Shown here piece by piece: positions 1-8,873 of a stretch of DNA of 64,000 nt. Source of the DNA: CAYOZN01 sp964408455 (lineage in GTDB: Bacteria > Planctomycetota > Phycisphaerae > UBA1845 > UTPLA1); the NCBI GenBank assembly GCA_964408455.1, contig CAYOZN010000027.1, forward strand, positions 1 through 64,000, read 5' to 3'. The position numbers were made by a program, and so were the translations under genes. Each line of letters opens with the position of its first letter. Within the stretch, counting starts at the first letter, position 1. The notes under the pieces are model-generated. The model ran no database searches and had not been told where the DNA came from. It saw only the letters and a program-made list of their open reading frames with translations.

Positions 1-1401
1 ACGCACGCGGCGATCGGGTGGACGCTGCTGGCGGCGGTCGGGGTGCTGGTGGTGTACGGATTCGTGGTGGCGCGGTGGCTGCCGCCGCCGCGGGGGGTGG
101 GGTTCCGGCTGTTCATCTGCACGTTCATTCTGATGAGCGGGCTGTGGCTGAACACGGCACAGCGGCGGTTGGCGCGGTGCGTGGGGGATGCGCGGCTGTC
201 GCGCCGGCTGAGGCTGGGCGTGGGGGTCATTACGCTGGCACTGAATGTGCCGATGTTCATGATGCTGTTTACCGGGCGGATGCCGGACTTTCTGGTGACG
301 CTGCCGACGTGGTATGCGGCGGCGTTTGCCATCTGGCACATGGGGATGCTGGTGGTGATGCCGATGGTGGCGGGGCTGCGGCTGGCGGGGCTGGGGGCGT
401 GGTGGCTGTGGAGAGGGTGTGGGGCTGCTGCTGGGGATGGAGACGCGCACCGGTTGGAAACCGGGGCTGGCGAGGCGGGAGACACGCACCGGCTATTAGC
501 CGGTGCCACAAAGGCAGGTGCCGCATCTGGAGGTGGCGCTGTCATGACGCGGCGGGCGTTTGTGAAAACGGCAGTGGTGACGGGGCCGATGCTGGGGCTG
601 GGCGGTGCCACAGTGACGGCACGAGTACAGGAGGGGCGGCTGGCGGTACACCGGCATGCGATTGCGGCGCCGTGGCTGCCGGCACGGCTGCGCGGGCTGA
701 CGATCACGCACGTGAGCGATCTGCACGTGGGACGGCATTACCGACCTCACATGCTGGGGCGGCTGGTGGAGGCGGTGAACGGTCTGAAGAGCGACATGGT
801 CGTGGTGACGGGCGACGTGGTGGACGTGTCGAACGACATGCTGCCGCCGGCGATGGAGGCGATCGGGCAGTTCGAGCATCGGCACGGGCTTTATCAGTGC
901 ATCGGCAATCACGACGAGATCGACGATCGGGATGCGTTCGTCCGGGAGATGCGGCGGCGGTTTACGCTGCTGCTCAACGAGCGGCGGACGCTGACGATCG
1001 GCGGGGAGCGGCTGAGCCTTGCGGGGCTGGACTTCAGCCGCGGCGAAAGTTCGCAGGGGAGACGGCGCGGGCACTCGGGCGATGCGGCGGCGGCGCTTGC
1101 CGGGTACGACGCCGACCGCGAGGGGCCGGTCATCGCGCTGGCGCACCATCCACACGCGTTTGATGCGCTGGCGGCGCGGGGCGTGCCGCTCACACTGTCT
1201 GGCCATACGCACGGGGGTCAGATCATGCTGACGCGCCCGGACAGCGGGCTGGACGCGGGCGCCGGCCGGATCCTGTTCCGCTACGTTCGGGGATGGTACG
1301 AGACGAACGGTTGCCGTCTGTTCGTGAACAGCGGGGTGGGCAACTGGTTTCCGCTGCGGATTCATGCGCCGGCGGAAGTGGTTCAGATTCAACTTATCTA
1401 G
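1..1401 (+). CDS. Membrane-anchored metallophosphoesterase (YkuE/YkoQ-like), 5' end cut by window
   Basis: Calcineurin-like phosphoesterase. The metal-binding motifs appear in order: SDLHVG, TGDVVD, IGNHDE, LAHHPH and SGHTHGGQ. The reading frame is open to base 1, so the true start is probably outside the window; the first in-window start codon is a GTG at 43. The N-terminal third has about four hydrophobic segments. A low-complexity linker follows, then a twin-arginine-like stretch (TRRAFVKTAVV, from base 544) ahead of the catalytic domain, which would place the enzyme outside the cytoplasmic membrane. The linker contains a 13-residue tandem repeat (DAHRLETGAGEAG / DTHRLLAGATKAG) encoded by a palindromic DNA repeat. 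A separate Tat-exported enzyme starting at 544 is possible. Substrate unknown. Confidence 0.85.
   Translation, partial: THAAIGWTLLAAVGVLVVYGFVVARWLPPPRGVGFRLFICTFILMSGLWLNTAQRRLARCVGDARLSRRLRLGVGVITLALNVPMFMMLFTGRMPDFLVTLPTWYAAAFAIWHMGMLVVMPMVAGLRLAGLGAWWLWRGCGAAAGDGDAHRLETGAGEAGDTHRLLAGATKAGAASGGGAVMTRRAFVKTAVVTGPMLGLGGATVTARVQEGRLAVHRHAIAAPWLPARLRGLTITHVSDLHVGRHYRPHMLGRLVEAVNGLKSDMVVVTGDVVDVSNDMLPPAMEAIGQFEHRHGLYQCIGNHDEIDDRDAFVREMRRRFTLLLNERRTLTIGGERLSLAGLDFSRGESSQGRRRGHSGDAAAALAGYDADREGPVIALAHHPHAFDALAARGVPLTLSGHTHGGQIMLTRPDSGLDAGAGRILFRYVRGWYETNGCRLFVNSGVGNWFPLRIHAPAEVVQIQLI
440..506. repeat. Two in-frame copies of a palindromic interspersed repeat inside the phosphoesterase gene
   Basis: Two units about 39 bp apart each begin gaga-c-(g/a)cgcaccgg. 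The first forms a stem CCGGTT/AACCGG (450-464). The second forms a perfect 9-bp stem GCACCGGCT/AGCCGGTGC with loop ATT (486-506). The 39-bp spacing keeps the reading frame. Similar palindromes lie at 3513-3531 and 44237-44274. Confidence 0.6.
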
Positions 1402-1668
1402 CGTGTAATCTGCCGCAGCATCGGTCGGCCGCTGCCGGGCACCGGCGGCGAGGCGGCCTTCGGCGCAGAAACGGCGCAGCGGCATTACTGCGATGTTTCC
1501 CCTGTTTGACAGGCCTTTCACGCGGTCTAGAATGCCGCCTTCATGTCGCGCGCGGCGCGGTCAGCCAATCGCGCGGCACCATGACGCAGCGTTTACGACG
1601 ACGGGTCGCGGCGCAGCGGGCCTCGCGGCCGCTGCCGGGCCGTGTGACCCGCAGGGATGGAGACGACG

Positions 1669-3507
1669 ATGCCGGACGCTACGACGGCCGACGGCCGAAA
1701 CACGGCGGGCGCACGCCAGTGGCCGCGCGTTGCCGCCCTGCTGGTGATGGCGGGCTTCGCGTTCGCCCCTGCGTGCCAGATGAATGACACGCAGGTGGAG
1801 GACGCCCGGGTGCTTCGCTACGAACAGCGGATGGACAATATCCCGGTGACGACGACGATGCCGGTGTATACACCGTTCGACGCGCCGGCGCCGGTGGAGC
1901 TGTCGGGGGATGTGTCGTCGGCGGACCTGTCGCTGGAGACGGCGATCTGGCTGGGGCTGCCCGATCCGTCCATGTCGCCGACGGTTCTGACGGAACGGCT
2001 CAAGAACTTCCGGTTCGGGCAGGCGCAGATACGGCGGGAATATGAGAGAATTTTTGAGAATACGAACGAGCTGGTTCTTCAGATTGCCCGGCCACGGCAA
2101 TACCGGTTGTCGTTGAACGAGGCGCTTCGCCGGGCGCTGCACAATAATTATGCGATTCAATTCGACGGGTATGCCCCTGCCATCAGCACGGCACAAGTGG
2201 TGCAGGCGGAGGCGGTGTTCGACACGATATTCTTCGCGAACGTGAGCCGGGACAACACGGACCGGCCGACGCCGTCGCAGCTCGCGGCCTCGCAGACGGA
2301 TACGACGGTGGTGGCCGGCGGCATCCGGAAGCTGCTGGCGACGGGGGCGCAGGCGACGCTGACGCAGCAGATGGTGCGGGTGGACAATCCGGGCTTTCAG
2401 TTTCAGACGCTCAATCCGGCGTGGACGCAGAACTTCGTGGCGGAGCTTCGGCAGCCGCTATTGCGCAACTTCGGGATCGACTTCAACCGTGCGCAGATCA
2501 ACATCCGCAAGCTGGAGCGGGAGATCAACGAGGAGGCGTTCCGGGCGCGGGTGATCGACATCCTGTTTCAGACGGAGCAGGCGTACTGGCAACTGGTGGC
2601 GCTGCGGCGGGACGTGGTGATCACGGCGGAGCTGCTGGCCCAGGCGCGGGTGACGTACGAGCAGATCGAGGCGCGAATCGTGTTCGACGTGTACCGGACG
2701 CTGCTGTACCGGGCCGAGGCGAACGTGAAGCAGCAGGAATTCGCGTTCATCGACGTGAAGAACCGGGTGCGCAACGCCGAAGACGTGCTGCTGAACCTGA
2801 TCAACGATCCGCAACTGCCGCTGTCGGCGGACCTGGAGATCATTCCGGTCGATGGGCCGTCGCTGGTGGAGATCGTGCGGGATCGTTATGAGGCGGTGCA
2901 GACGGCGCTGGAGTATCGCCCGGAGATCGCGCAGGCGCGACTGGCGGTGGATGTTGCGCGAATACAGCTGGGGATCGCGAAGAACCAGGCGCTGCCGACG
3001 CTGGATGTGATCTACCGCATGACGCTGAACGGACTGGGCGACAACGCGGACAAGGCGTTCGACCAGATGACGACGGGCAACTTCATCGATCAGTTCATCG
3101 GGATGGAGTTTGCGTGGACGATCGGGGAGCGGCTGGAACGAGCGGGCATTCGCATTGCGACGTTTCAGCAGTCGCAGGCGGTGCTGCAATACAAGCAGGC
3201 GCTGGACAATATCATTCAGGACGTGCGGACGGCGCTGCGGAATCTCGACTCCAACTATGAGCAGATCCTGCCAAGCTACCAGGGGATGATCGCAGCGGCG
3301 GAAAACCTGCGCTCGATCCAGGAACGGCAGGAGACCAAGAGCCCGGCAGAACTGGACGCGGTGCTGAATGCGCAGACGAATCTGAGCAATGCGCGGCGGG
3401 CGCTGCTGCAGGCGGCGGTTCAGTACAACATCGGCCTTGCGGACGTGGAGCGAGCCAAGGGCACCCTGCTGACGTACAACAACGTGGTACTGGCAGAGGA
3501 GCCTTGA
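1669..3507 (+). CDS. TolC-family outer-membrane efflux lipoprotein
   Basis: About 612 residues. A signal peptide ends in a lipobox-like FAPAC, so the mature protein is probably a lipoprotein. The rest is rich in long amphipathic helices with the two-fold internal repeat layout of outer-membrane efflux proteins (for example around LSLNEALRRALHNNY and in the C-terminal half around NAQTNLSNARRALLQA). Of two in-frame ATGs (1657, 1669), the second is preceded by GGAG at a suitable distance, so I chose it. No RND or MFP partner is adjacent; the next gene encodes an unrelated membrane protein. It may act as an orphan outer-membrane channel for an exporter encoded elsewhere. Confidence 0.85.
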   Translation: MPDATTADGRNTAGARQWPRVAALLVMAGFAFAPACQMNDTQVEDARVLRYEQRMDNIPVTTTMPVYTPFDAPAPVELSGDVSSADLSLETAIWLGLPDPSMSPTVLTERLKNFRFGQAQIRREYERIFENTNELVLQIARPRQYRLSLNEALRRALHNNYAIQFDGYAPAISTAQVVQAEAVFDTIFFANVSRDNTDRPTPSQLAASQTDTTVVAGGIRKLLATGAQATLTQQMVRVDNPGFQFQTLNPAWTQNFVAELRQPLLRNFGIDFNRAQINIRKLEREINEEAFRARVIDILFQTEQAYWQLVALRRDVVITAELLAQARVTYEQIEARIVFDVYRTLLYRAEANVKQQEFAFIDVKNRVRNAEDVLLNLINDPQLPLSADLEIIPVDGPSLVEIVRDRYEAVQTALEYRPEIAQARLAVDVARIQLGIAKNQALPTLDVIYRMTLNGLGDNADKAFDQMTTGNFIDQFIGMEFAWTIGERLERAGIRIATFQQSQAVLQYKQALDNIIQDVRTALRNLDSNYEQILPSYQGMIAAAENLRSIQERQETKSPAELDAVLNAQTNLSNARRALLQAAVQYNIGLADVERAKGTLLTYNNVVLAEEP

Positions 3508-3512
3508 TGGCC

Positions 3513-3531
3513 CACCGGCGGGACGCCGGTG
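3513..3531. repeat. REP-like palindrome
   Basis: Perfect inverted repeat CACCGGCG / CGCCGGTG with loop GGA, just after the stop of the TolC-like gene. It is followed by more GCC-rich palindromic sequence to about 3562. Same family as the palindromes at 440-506 and 44237-44274. Confidence 0.5.
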
Positions 3532-3673
3532 CCCCACGCCGCTGCCCACGCCGGCGCCACACGCCAATTCCTGACGGAAACCCCCCACCGCTGACGTTGA
3601 CGGCCATCGCGCTGCGACGAGCGCGCCCTTGTGCTCGACTCGGAGGGGCCGGTCATTCACAATAGATGACTTC

Positions 3674-5473
3674 ATGCTTGAAAGCCCTCCCATCCTGTCG
3701 GCGCTGAGCGGGGAGTTCGCCTATGGCGCCGCCGGCGTGCTGGCGGCCGCGGGGTTTGCGTCCCAACTGCTGGGCCGGCGGTTGCCGCGGGGGATGGGCC
3801 CGTCGCTGATGGCGGTGGGCATGACGCTGTCGGTATCGATCATCTGGCGGGAGATGGACTGGCCGCCGGAGGCCGTGCTTTATCGATATGCAATGATTGC
3901 GGCGGCGTTCAGCGTGGTGTGGGCCGGGGCGGCGACACTTCTGGCGAACAGGGACGAAACGGCCCCGATGCGCGGGTCGACAACGGACGCGCTTCGCGTG
4001 TGGTCGCTGCTGATGTTCGCCTGCGCGGGGGCGATACTGCTATACATTCTGGTATTCGCGACGATGACTCGCCTGACGGAAGCGCACGCGCCGAACGATG
4101 GGGTGCCAGCGGTCGGGCTGGTCGTTCTGCTGCTGCTGGCGGTGTCGGTGCTGGCGGGGATGCGTGGCGGCGCGGCGCCACACGCGGCGGTCAAGCTTCT
4201 GGGGGTGGCGGGGCTGGCGGCGTGGTGGACGAGCCTGATGATTCCGTCGGCGTCGATTTCGAGCGACGTTCCGGAGCGCATCCGGCTGCCGCTTCAGCCG
4301 GGATGGTGGACGTGGACATTCCAGCTTCAGTTTGCGTTGACGCTGGTTCTGGCGACGGCGGCGCTGGTGCAGGACTGGCGGTATCGGCGGCGGCGTGCGC
4401 TGGCGTGGCCGAACCGGCTGGACGATCTGCTGCTGCCCTATTCGAGATGGCCGGGATACGTGCAGCTGGAGGCGATCTATGCGGCGGCGATCCTGGTGAT
4501 CGGGGTGTACCAACTGGTGCGCGGTGGGCGACCGGGCTGGCAGTTACCGGCGGCGAATTTCGTGGCGACGCTGGCGGCGGGATATACGTGCCTGTACATG
4601 ACGTACCGGCGATGGAGCGAGAACACGGCGGGACTGGGGCTGGCGCTGTTCACGCTGGGGATGGTGAGCTTCGCTTGCGCGGTGGCGGCGCCGTTTTACA
4701 GCCCCGATGTTTACGTCGAGTACGTCGACCGGATGCCGGTGGTGTTTAATGCCGTGCTTGTGGCACTGTGGGTAACGATCGCCCTGTGGTCGTGGCTCGC
4801 GGGTTTCTGGCGGCAGCAGCTGTTGGACGGCGAGGCGTGGACGACAACGGGCAGGATGATCCCGTTCGCACAGCGCACGGCCTTTCTTCTGTCGGCGATC
4901 GCGGTGCTGATTGCATTTCAGATGACGCGCTGGCCGAGCGCGACACTGGCGACGAACCGGGACGACAGCCTGCTGCGGATCTGCATCGGGAGCCTGACGA
5001 TCGCCCTGCTGCTGCTTCAATCGGTGCGGATCGCGCGGCGGCGGAACTCGATTCCGCATGCGGCGCTGGCGACGGGCTTCGCGATCGCGGGGATGTGCTT
5101 CGTGTTCAGCCGGCTGCCGGTGTCGAGCGAGCGGGGATGGCTGATCCAGCATTACGGGGTGGTGATGGCGGGGCTGGCGCTGCCGCTGCTGCTGGCGGCG
5201 GAGACGCTGGAGACGCGTTCGGCCCGGGAAAACGGGGCCGGCCGCGCCTTTGCGGCGCCGCTGTGGTTTCTTGCGCTGCTGGTGCTGCCGGCGGTGGCGA
5301 TCACCGGGCTTCTGCCGTCGGTGCGTCCGCCATCGTCGTGGGTTCAGCCTGCGACGCTGGGCATCCTGGTTGCGCTGTATCTGCTGGCGGGATTGCGGGA
5401 GCATCGACGGGCGTTTCTCGTACTGGGTGGCGTGCTGCTGGTGGTGGGCGCGACGACGATGACACGGATGTAG
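3674..5473 (+). CDS. Large polytopic membrane protein, unknown function
   Basis: About 599 residues, made almost entirely of hydrophobic segments (at least a dozen by eye) separated by short Arg-rich loops such as DWRYRRRRALAWPNR and REHRRAFL. An upstream GTG at 3629 would add 15 charged residues, but the ATG at 3674 leads directly into a hydrophobic N-terminus, so I prefer it. I recognise no catalytic motif, transporter signature or cofactor site. The stop at 5473 is 27 bases before dtd, so the two genes may be co-transcribed. It could be an uncharacterised transporter or a membrane scaffold; no function is assigned. Confidence 0.7.
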   Translation: MLESPPILSALSGEFAYGAAGVLAAAGFASQLLGRRLPRGMGPSLMAVGMTLSVSIIWREMDWPPEAVLYRYAMIAAAFSVVWAGAATLLANRDETAPMRGSTTDALRVWSLLMFACAGAILLYILVFATMTRLTEAHAPNDGVPAVGLVVLLLLAVSVLAGMRGGAAPHAAVKLLGVAGLAAWWTSLMIPSASISSDVPERIRLPLQPGWWTWTFQLQFALTLVLATAALVQDWRYRRRRALAWPNRLDDLLLPYSRWPGYVQLEAIYAAAILVIGVYQLVRGGRPGWQLPAANFVATLAAGYTCLYMTYRRWSENTAGLGLALFTLGMVSFACAVAAPFYSPDVYVEYVDRMPVVFNAVLVALWVTIALWSWLAGFWRQQLLDGEAWTTTGRMIPFAQRTAFLLSAIAVLIAFQMTRWPSATLATNRDDSLLRICIGSLTIALLLLQSVRIARRRNSIPHAALATGFAIAGMCFVFSRLPVSSERGWLIQHYGVVMAGLALPLLLAAETLETRSARENGAGRAFAAPLWFLALLVLPAVAITGLLPSVRPPSSWVQPATLGILVALYLLAGLREHRRAFLVLGGVLLVVGATTMTRM

Positions 5474-5500
5474 CGGCCGGACGGGGACGAATTCGAATTC

Positions 5501-5950
5501 ATGCGAGCGGTCATCCAGAGAGTGGAAAGCGCATCGGTGCGCGTCGGGGAGGATGTGGCCGGCCGGATTGATGCCGGGCTGCTGGTGTACGTCGGCATCG
5601 CGCGGGAAGACGGCGAGGCAGACGTCGAATACGTGGCGCACAAGATCCGGCATCTGCGGATTTTCCCAGATGCGGACGGCCGAATGAACCGGGATGTGAT
5701 CGAGGCGAGCGGCGCGGCACTTGTGATCAGCAACTTTTCGCTATTGGGCGATGCGCGCAAGGGCCGCCGACCGGACTACACGGGGGCGGCTTCGCCGGAG
5801 CGGGCGCTCGAATTGTTCGAGCAGGTGTGCATGAGGCTGCGAACGCTGGGGGTGCGTGTGGAGACGGGGCGTTTTCGGGAGATGATGCTGGTGACGTCGG
5901 TCAATGATGGGCCGATCAACGTGCTGATCGACTCGGGGCGGGCCTTCTAA
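5501..5950 (+). CDS. dtd: D-aminoacyl-tRNA deacylase
   Basis: 149 residues, the usual length of the DTD family. The enzyme hydrolyses D-aminoacyl-tRNAs (classically D-Tyr-tRNA) and so proofreads chirality in translation. It begins MRAVIQRVESASVRV, typical of the family. The active-site motif SQxxL appears as SNFSLLGD (Q replaced by N). The C-terminal NDGPINVLIDS corresponds to the family's NxGP motif carrying the cross-subunit Gly-Pro. The Gln-to-Asn change in the first motif is conservative. Cytoplasmic homodimer by family. It lies just downstream of the membrane protein gene. Confidence 0.95.
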   Translation: MRAVIQRVESASVRVGEDVAGRIDAGLLVYVGIAREDGEADVEYVAHKIRHLRIFPDADGRMNRDVIEASGAALVISNFSLLGDARKGRRPDYTGAASPERALELFEQVCMRLRTLGVRVETGRFREMMLVTSVNDGPINVLIDSGRAF

Positions 5951-6031
5951 GGCACGGTGCGGCGGGGGCGCAAAGCACGATAGGCAGAAGGCTTAGGAAA
6001 AATGCCGGCGGTGTTTTCAGTAGGACGGGGG

Positions 6032-6060
6032 ATGACAAGCACCGCGGGATGGTATAGAAT
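6032..6060 (+). promoter_or_regulatory. Sigma-70-type promoter upstream of coaE
   Basis: -35 ATGACA (6032-6037, 5/6 to TTGACA) and -10 TAGAAT (6055-6060, 5/6 to TATAAT), separated by exactly 17 bp. Predicted start near 6067-6068. Confidence 0.6.
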
Positions 6061-6067
6061 CCGTCGC

Positions 6068-6229
6068 ATAGGCCCTGGGGTTCCGCCGGTTACTGCGAGC
6101 GATTTTTGACCGCCTGACTTTCGGGCAGTCGCTACGGGCTCGCGATACCGGGTCATCATCTGGTCGCCCGGCTTATTTTCTCCACCACCTTATCGCCAAC
6201 GGTTCAGCGAAGCGTGGCGGACGTTTTTT
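6068..6229 (+). ncRNA. Candidate structured RNA or leader upstream of coaE
   Basis: About 160 nt between a strong promoter and an intrinsic terminator. By eye it folds into a rod. An outer stem UAGGCC/GGCUUA (6069-6074 with 6170-6175, one G-U) closes a large internal bubble. CCGGU/ACCGG (6086-6090 with 6147-6151) and GCGAGC/GCUCGC (6095-6100 with 6138-6143) follow, topped by GACU/AGUC (6115-6129). A closing stem, central bubble and terminal stem is the general shape of 6S RNA, but I cannot confirm any family motif. It could equally be an attenuating leader of coaE-rho. Confidence 0.45.
6194..6229 (+). terminator. Intrinsic terminator
   Basis: Stem CGCCA(A)CG / CGTGGCG (6194-6201 with 6213-6219) has one bulged base. 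It is followed after three bases by six T (6224-6229). Confidence 0.55.
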
Positions 6230-6316
6230 GAGGCTTGACGTTCGAGAACGGGCGTTGAGGCCTGAGATGGAGACGCGAGCACGGACGGCGACCGGACAGC
6301 TCGGTACCAGAAGCCT

Positions 6317-6919
6317 GTGGTGGGCCTGGCGGGCGGCGTCGGCTCGGGCAAGAGTTCGGTTGCGCGAATTCTGGGTGAGCTTGGGGCCGGCGTCATCTCG
6401 TCGGACCAGTTGAGCCACGAGGAAATCAACGCAACCGACGTGAAAAAGCAGCTCGCGTCATGGTGGGGTCCGTCGGTCATCGGTGGGGATGGACTGGTTG
6501 ACCGCAAGCGAGTGGCGTCGATCGTCTTTGGTGATCCGTCACAGCGTCAGCGGCTGGAGTCGCTGCTGCATCCCCGGATCGCGGTCCGTCGGACGGACCT
6601 GATGTCGACGATGGACCGGGAGCCGCGTTTTCGAATGATCGTGATCGACAGTCCGCTTCTGTACGAGACGGACCTGGATCTGTTGTGCGACGTGGTGATC
6701 TTTGTGGAGGCGACGCCCGTAATAAGAAGGGAGAGGTCCGAGAAACTGCGTCAATGGCCGGCGGAGGAGCTGGCCCGGCGCGAAAAATCGCAGCAACCTC
6801 TGGACATGAAACGCGCGAGGGCCGATTATATCTGCGAGAACAACTCCAGCCTCGCCGATCTGCGCAAGCAAGTCGAAAAGATTTACCGGCAAATCATTTC
6901 GGAGTTCGGCGCGAGCTAA
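6317..6919 (+). CDS. coaE: Dephospho-CoA kinase
   Basis: 200 residues. It catalyses the last step of coenzyme A synthesis, ATP-dependent phosphorylation of the 3'-hydroxyl of dephospho-CoA. The P-loop GGVGSGKSS is at residues 6-14. It is followed by ISSDQLSHE, the expected acidic substrate-binding position, and by DSPLLYETDLDLLCD, which matches the family's PLLFE motif. A late SQQPLDMKRARADY fits the conserved Q...A..D..I region. The start is a GTG (a second GTG follows immediately). The frame is open back to 6266 but contains no ATG, GTG or TTG, so a short N-terminus beginning directly at the first beta strand is most likely. No clear ribosome-binding site precedes it. Confidence 0.9.
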   Translation: MVGLAGGVGSGKSSVARILGELGAGVISSDQLSHEEINATDVKKQLASWWGPSVIGGDGLVDRKRVASIVFGDPSQRQRLESLLHPRIAVRRTDLMSTMDREPRFRMIVIDSPLLYETDLDLLCDVVIFVEATPVIRRERSEKLRQWPAEELARREKSQQPLDMKRARADYICENNSSLADLRKQVEKIYRQIISEFGAS

Positions 6920-7099
6920 GCGGGACGGATCGCGAGTCCCGGTCATCCAACAGAATCCGGCAGTTCTCATCACCTTTGCGCATCACGAAAGAATCCCCGA
7001 AATCCACACGCGACTGACAGCGACCGTATTTTCAGAACACCCAAGGACCTTAAGACTCTCGATTGATTGACGAGAAGACAGCAACGGAGGCGCACGTTC

Positions 7100-8662
7100 A
7101 TGGCCAAGTCCCAAGGCGGCCCGAAGCCCAGACGCAAGATGATGCGACGCGACAACAACGGGGGCCCGCGTCAGCGGAGTCATTCAGCGCCGGAGCGCGA
7201 GCGCGAGCGTTTCGAGGCTGAGGCGCCGCATCCGGGGGTGAATGCAGCCGGGTTTGCCGACGGCATCGACGAGGAGGCCGCGGCCTCGCGTGCAGCGGCA
7301 CGGGCAGGCACGGCGGTGGCCGAGGAGGAGAACGGCGGCGAGGGCGCCGGGCCGATCGATCCGGCGACACACGAGCGCTACGAGAAGGTGAAGCGCGGCG
7401 ATCTGGTCATCACGCACCTTCAGCGGATGAGCATTCCGGAGCTGCACGATCTGGCGAAGAGCGAAGGCATTACGGATTATGCGCTTCTGAAGAAGCAGGA
7501 CTTGATCTTCAAGATTCTCAAGGAGCACATCAACAAGCAGCACGGCGCCGGCCTGATGTACGGCGAAGGGGTGCTGGAGATCCTGCCGGACGGCTTCGGT
7601 TTTCTGCGGAGCCCCGAGTACAACTACATCCCCTGCCCGGACGACATCTACATCAGCCCGTCGCAGATCCGCCGCTTCGGTCTGCGGAGCGGTCACATCA
7701 TCGCCGGGCAGATCCGGCCGCCGAAGGAGAGCGAGAAGTACTTCGCGCTTCTGCGCGTCGAGGCGATCTGCTTCGAAGAGCCGGACAAGGTGACGGAGAA
7801 GACGGCGTTCGAAGATATGACGCCGCACCATCCGACGCGGCGCATCATCATGGAGACGACGTCGGACGAGATCAACATGCGGGTGATCGATCTGGTCACG
7901 CCGATCGGCTTCGGCCAGCGCATGCTGATCGTGGCGCCGCCGCGGACGGGCAAGACGGTGCTGTTGCAGAAGATGGCGAACGCGATCACACATAACCATC
8001 CGGATGCATACGTGATCATTCTGCTGATCGACGAGCGACCGGAGGAAGTGACGGAAATGCAGCGTCACACCAAGGCCGAGGTCATCAGCAGCACCTTCGA
8101 CGAGCCGGCGAGCCGGCACGTGCAGGTGGCCGAGATGGTGATCGAGAAGGCCAAGCGGCTGGTGGAATTCGGCCGGGAGGTGGTGATTCTGCTGGATTCG
8201 ATCACGCGCCTGGCCCGCGCCTACAACACGGAGGTGCCGCACTCGGGCAAGATCCTGACCGGCGGTGTGGATGCGAACGCGCTTCAGAAGCCGAAGCGGT
8301 TCTTCGGCGCGGCCCGTAACATGGAAGAGGGCGGGAGCCTGACGATCATCGGGACGGCCCTGGTAGACACGGGCTCGAAGATGGACGAAGTGATCTTTGA
8401 AGAGTTCAAGGGCACCGGCAACAGCGAACTGCACCTGGACCGGCGGCTGGTGGACAAGCGCGTCTGGCCGGCGATCGACATCGCGGCGTCGGGCACGCGC
8501 AAGGAAGAGCTGCTGCTCGATCCGAACGAGTTGCAACTGACGTACAAGCTGCGGCGCGTCCTGGTGGACATGAACCCGGTGGAGGCGATGAGCCTGCTCA
8601 CCAGTCGGCTGGGGCGGGTGAAGTCGAACGCCGAGTTCCTGATGACAATGAATCTGGCGTGA
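7100..8662 (+). CDS. rho: Transcription termination factor Rho
   Basis: 520 residues. Hexameric RNA-dependent helicase that ends transcription at Rho-dependent sites. The ATG at 7100 has GGAGG nine bases upstream; an earlier in-frame start would add a basic tail without a binding site. The N-terminal ~100 residues are charged and low-complexity, an insertion common in Rho of high-GC bacteria. Then come the Rho N domain (MSIPELHDLAKSEGI), the RNA-binding OB fold with DGFGFLRSPEYNY, and the ATPase core with Walker A APPRTGKT, ERPEEVTEM and Q-loop region LTGGVDANALQKPKRFFGAA. All core motifs are present. About 180 bases downstream of coaE. Confidence 0.97.
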   Translation: MAKSQGGPKPRRKMMRRDNNGGPRQRSHSAPERERERFEAEAPHPGVNAAGFADGIDEEAAASRAAARAGTAVAEEENGGEGAGPIDPATHERYEKVKRGDLVITHLQRMSIPELHDLAKSEGITDYALLKKQDLIFKILKEHINKQHGAGLMYGEGVLEILPDGFGFLRSPEYNYIPCPDDIYISPSQIRRFGLRSGHIIAGQIRPPKESEKYFALLRVEAICFEEPDKVTEKTAFEDMTPHHPTRRIIMETTSDEINMRVIDLVTPIGFGQRMLIVAPPRTGKTVLLQKMANAITHNHPDAYVIILLIDERPEEVTEMQRHTKAEVISSTFDEPASRHVQVAEMVIEKAKRLVEFGREVVILLDSITRLARAYNTEVPHSGKILTGGVDANALQKPKRFFGAARNMEEGGSLTIIGTALVDTGSKMDEVIFEEFKGTGNSELHLDRRLVDKRVWPAIDIAASGTRKEELLLDPNELQLTYKLRRVLVDMNPVEAMSLLTSRLGRVKSNAEFLMTMNLA

Positions 8663-8873
8663 GCCGGGGACGGCGAAGGGCCTGTCGAGAATCTTCACCG
8701 CCCCGGCGTTGGTCTGCTCACGATCCGCAGACGCCAATGTGGCCGCGGTGGGGTGCCAAGCTGAAGCGCAGCACCGGCATGCCGGGCGAGGCATGGCGAG
8801 CGACACGCTTGTGGGAATGAAGCCCCGGCATACCTGCGTTTCGCTCAGGCATGGCATCCTTTCCCAGCACTTC

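Larger units (their letters stand above)
5951..6316 (+). other. 366-bp gap before coaE, holding a candidate transcription unit
   Basis: No protein-coding gene is evident. The stretch contains a good sigma-70-type promoter (6032-6060), a foldable segment (6068-6175) and an intrinsic terminator (6194-6229), listed separately. The remaining 87 bases up to the coaE start contain nothing I recognise. Confidence 0.6.
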
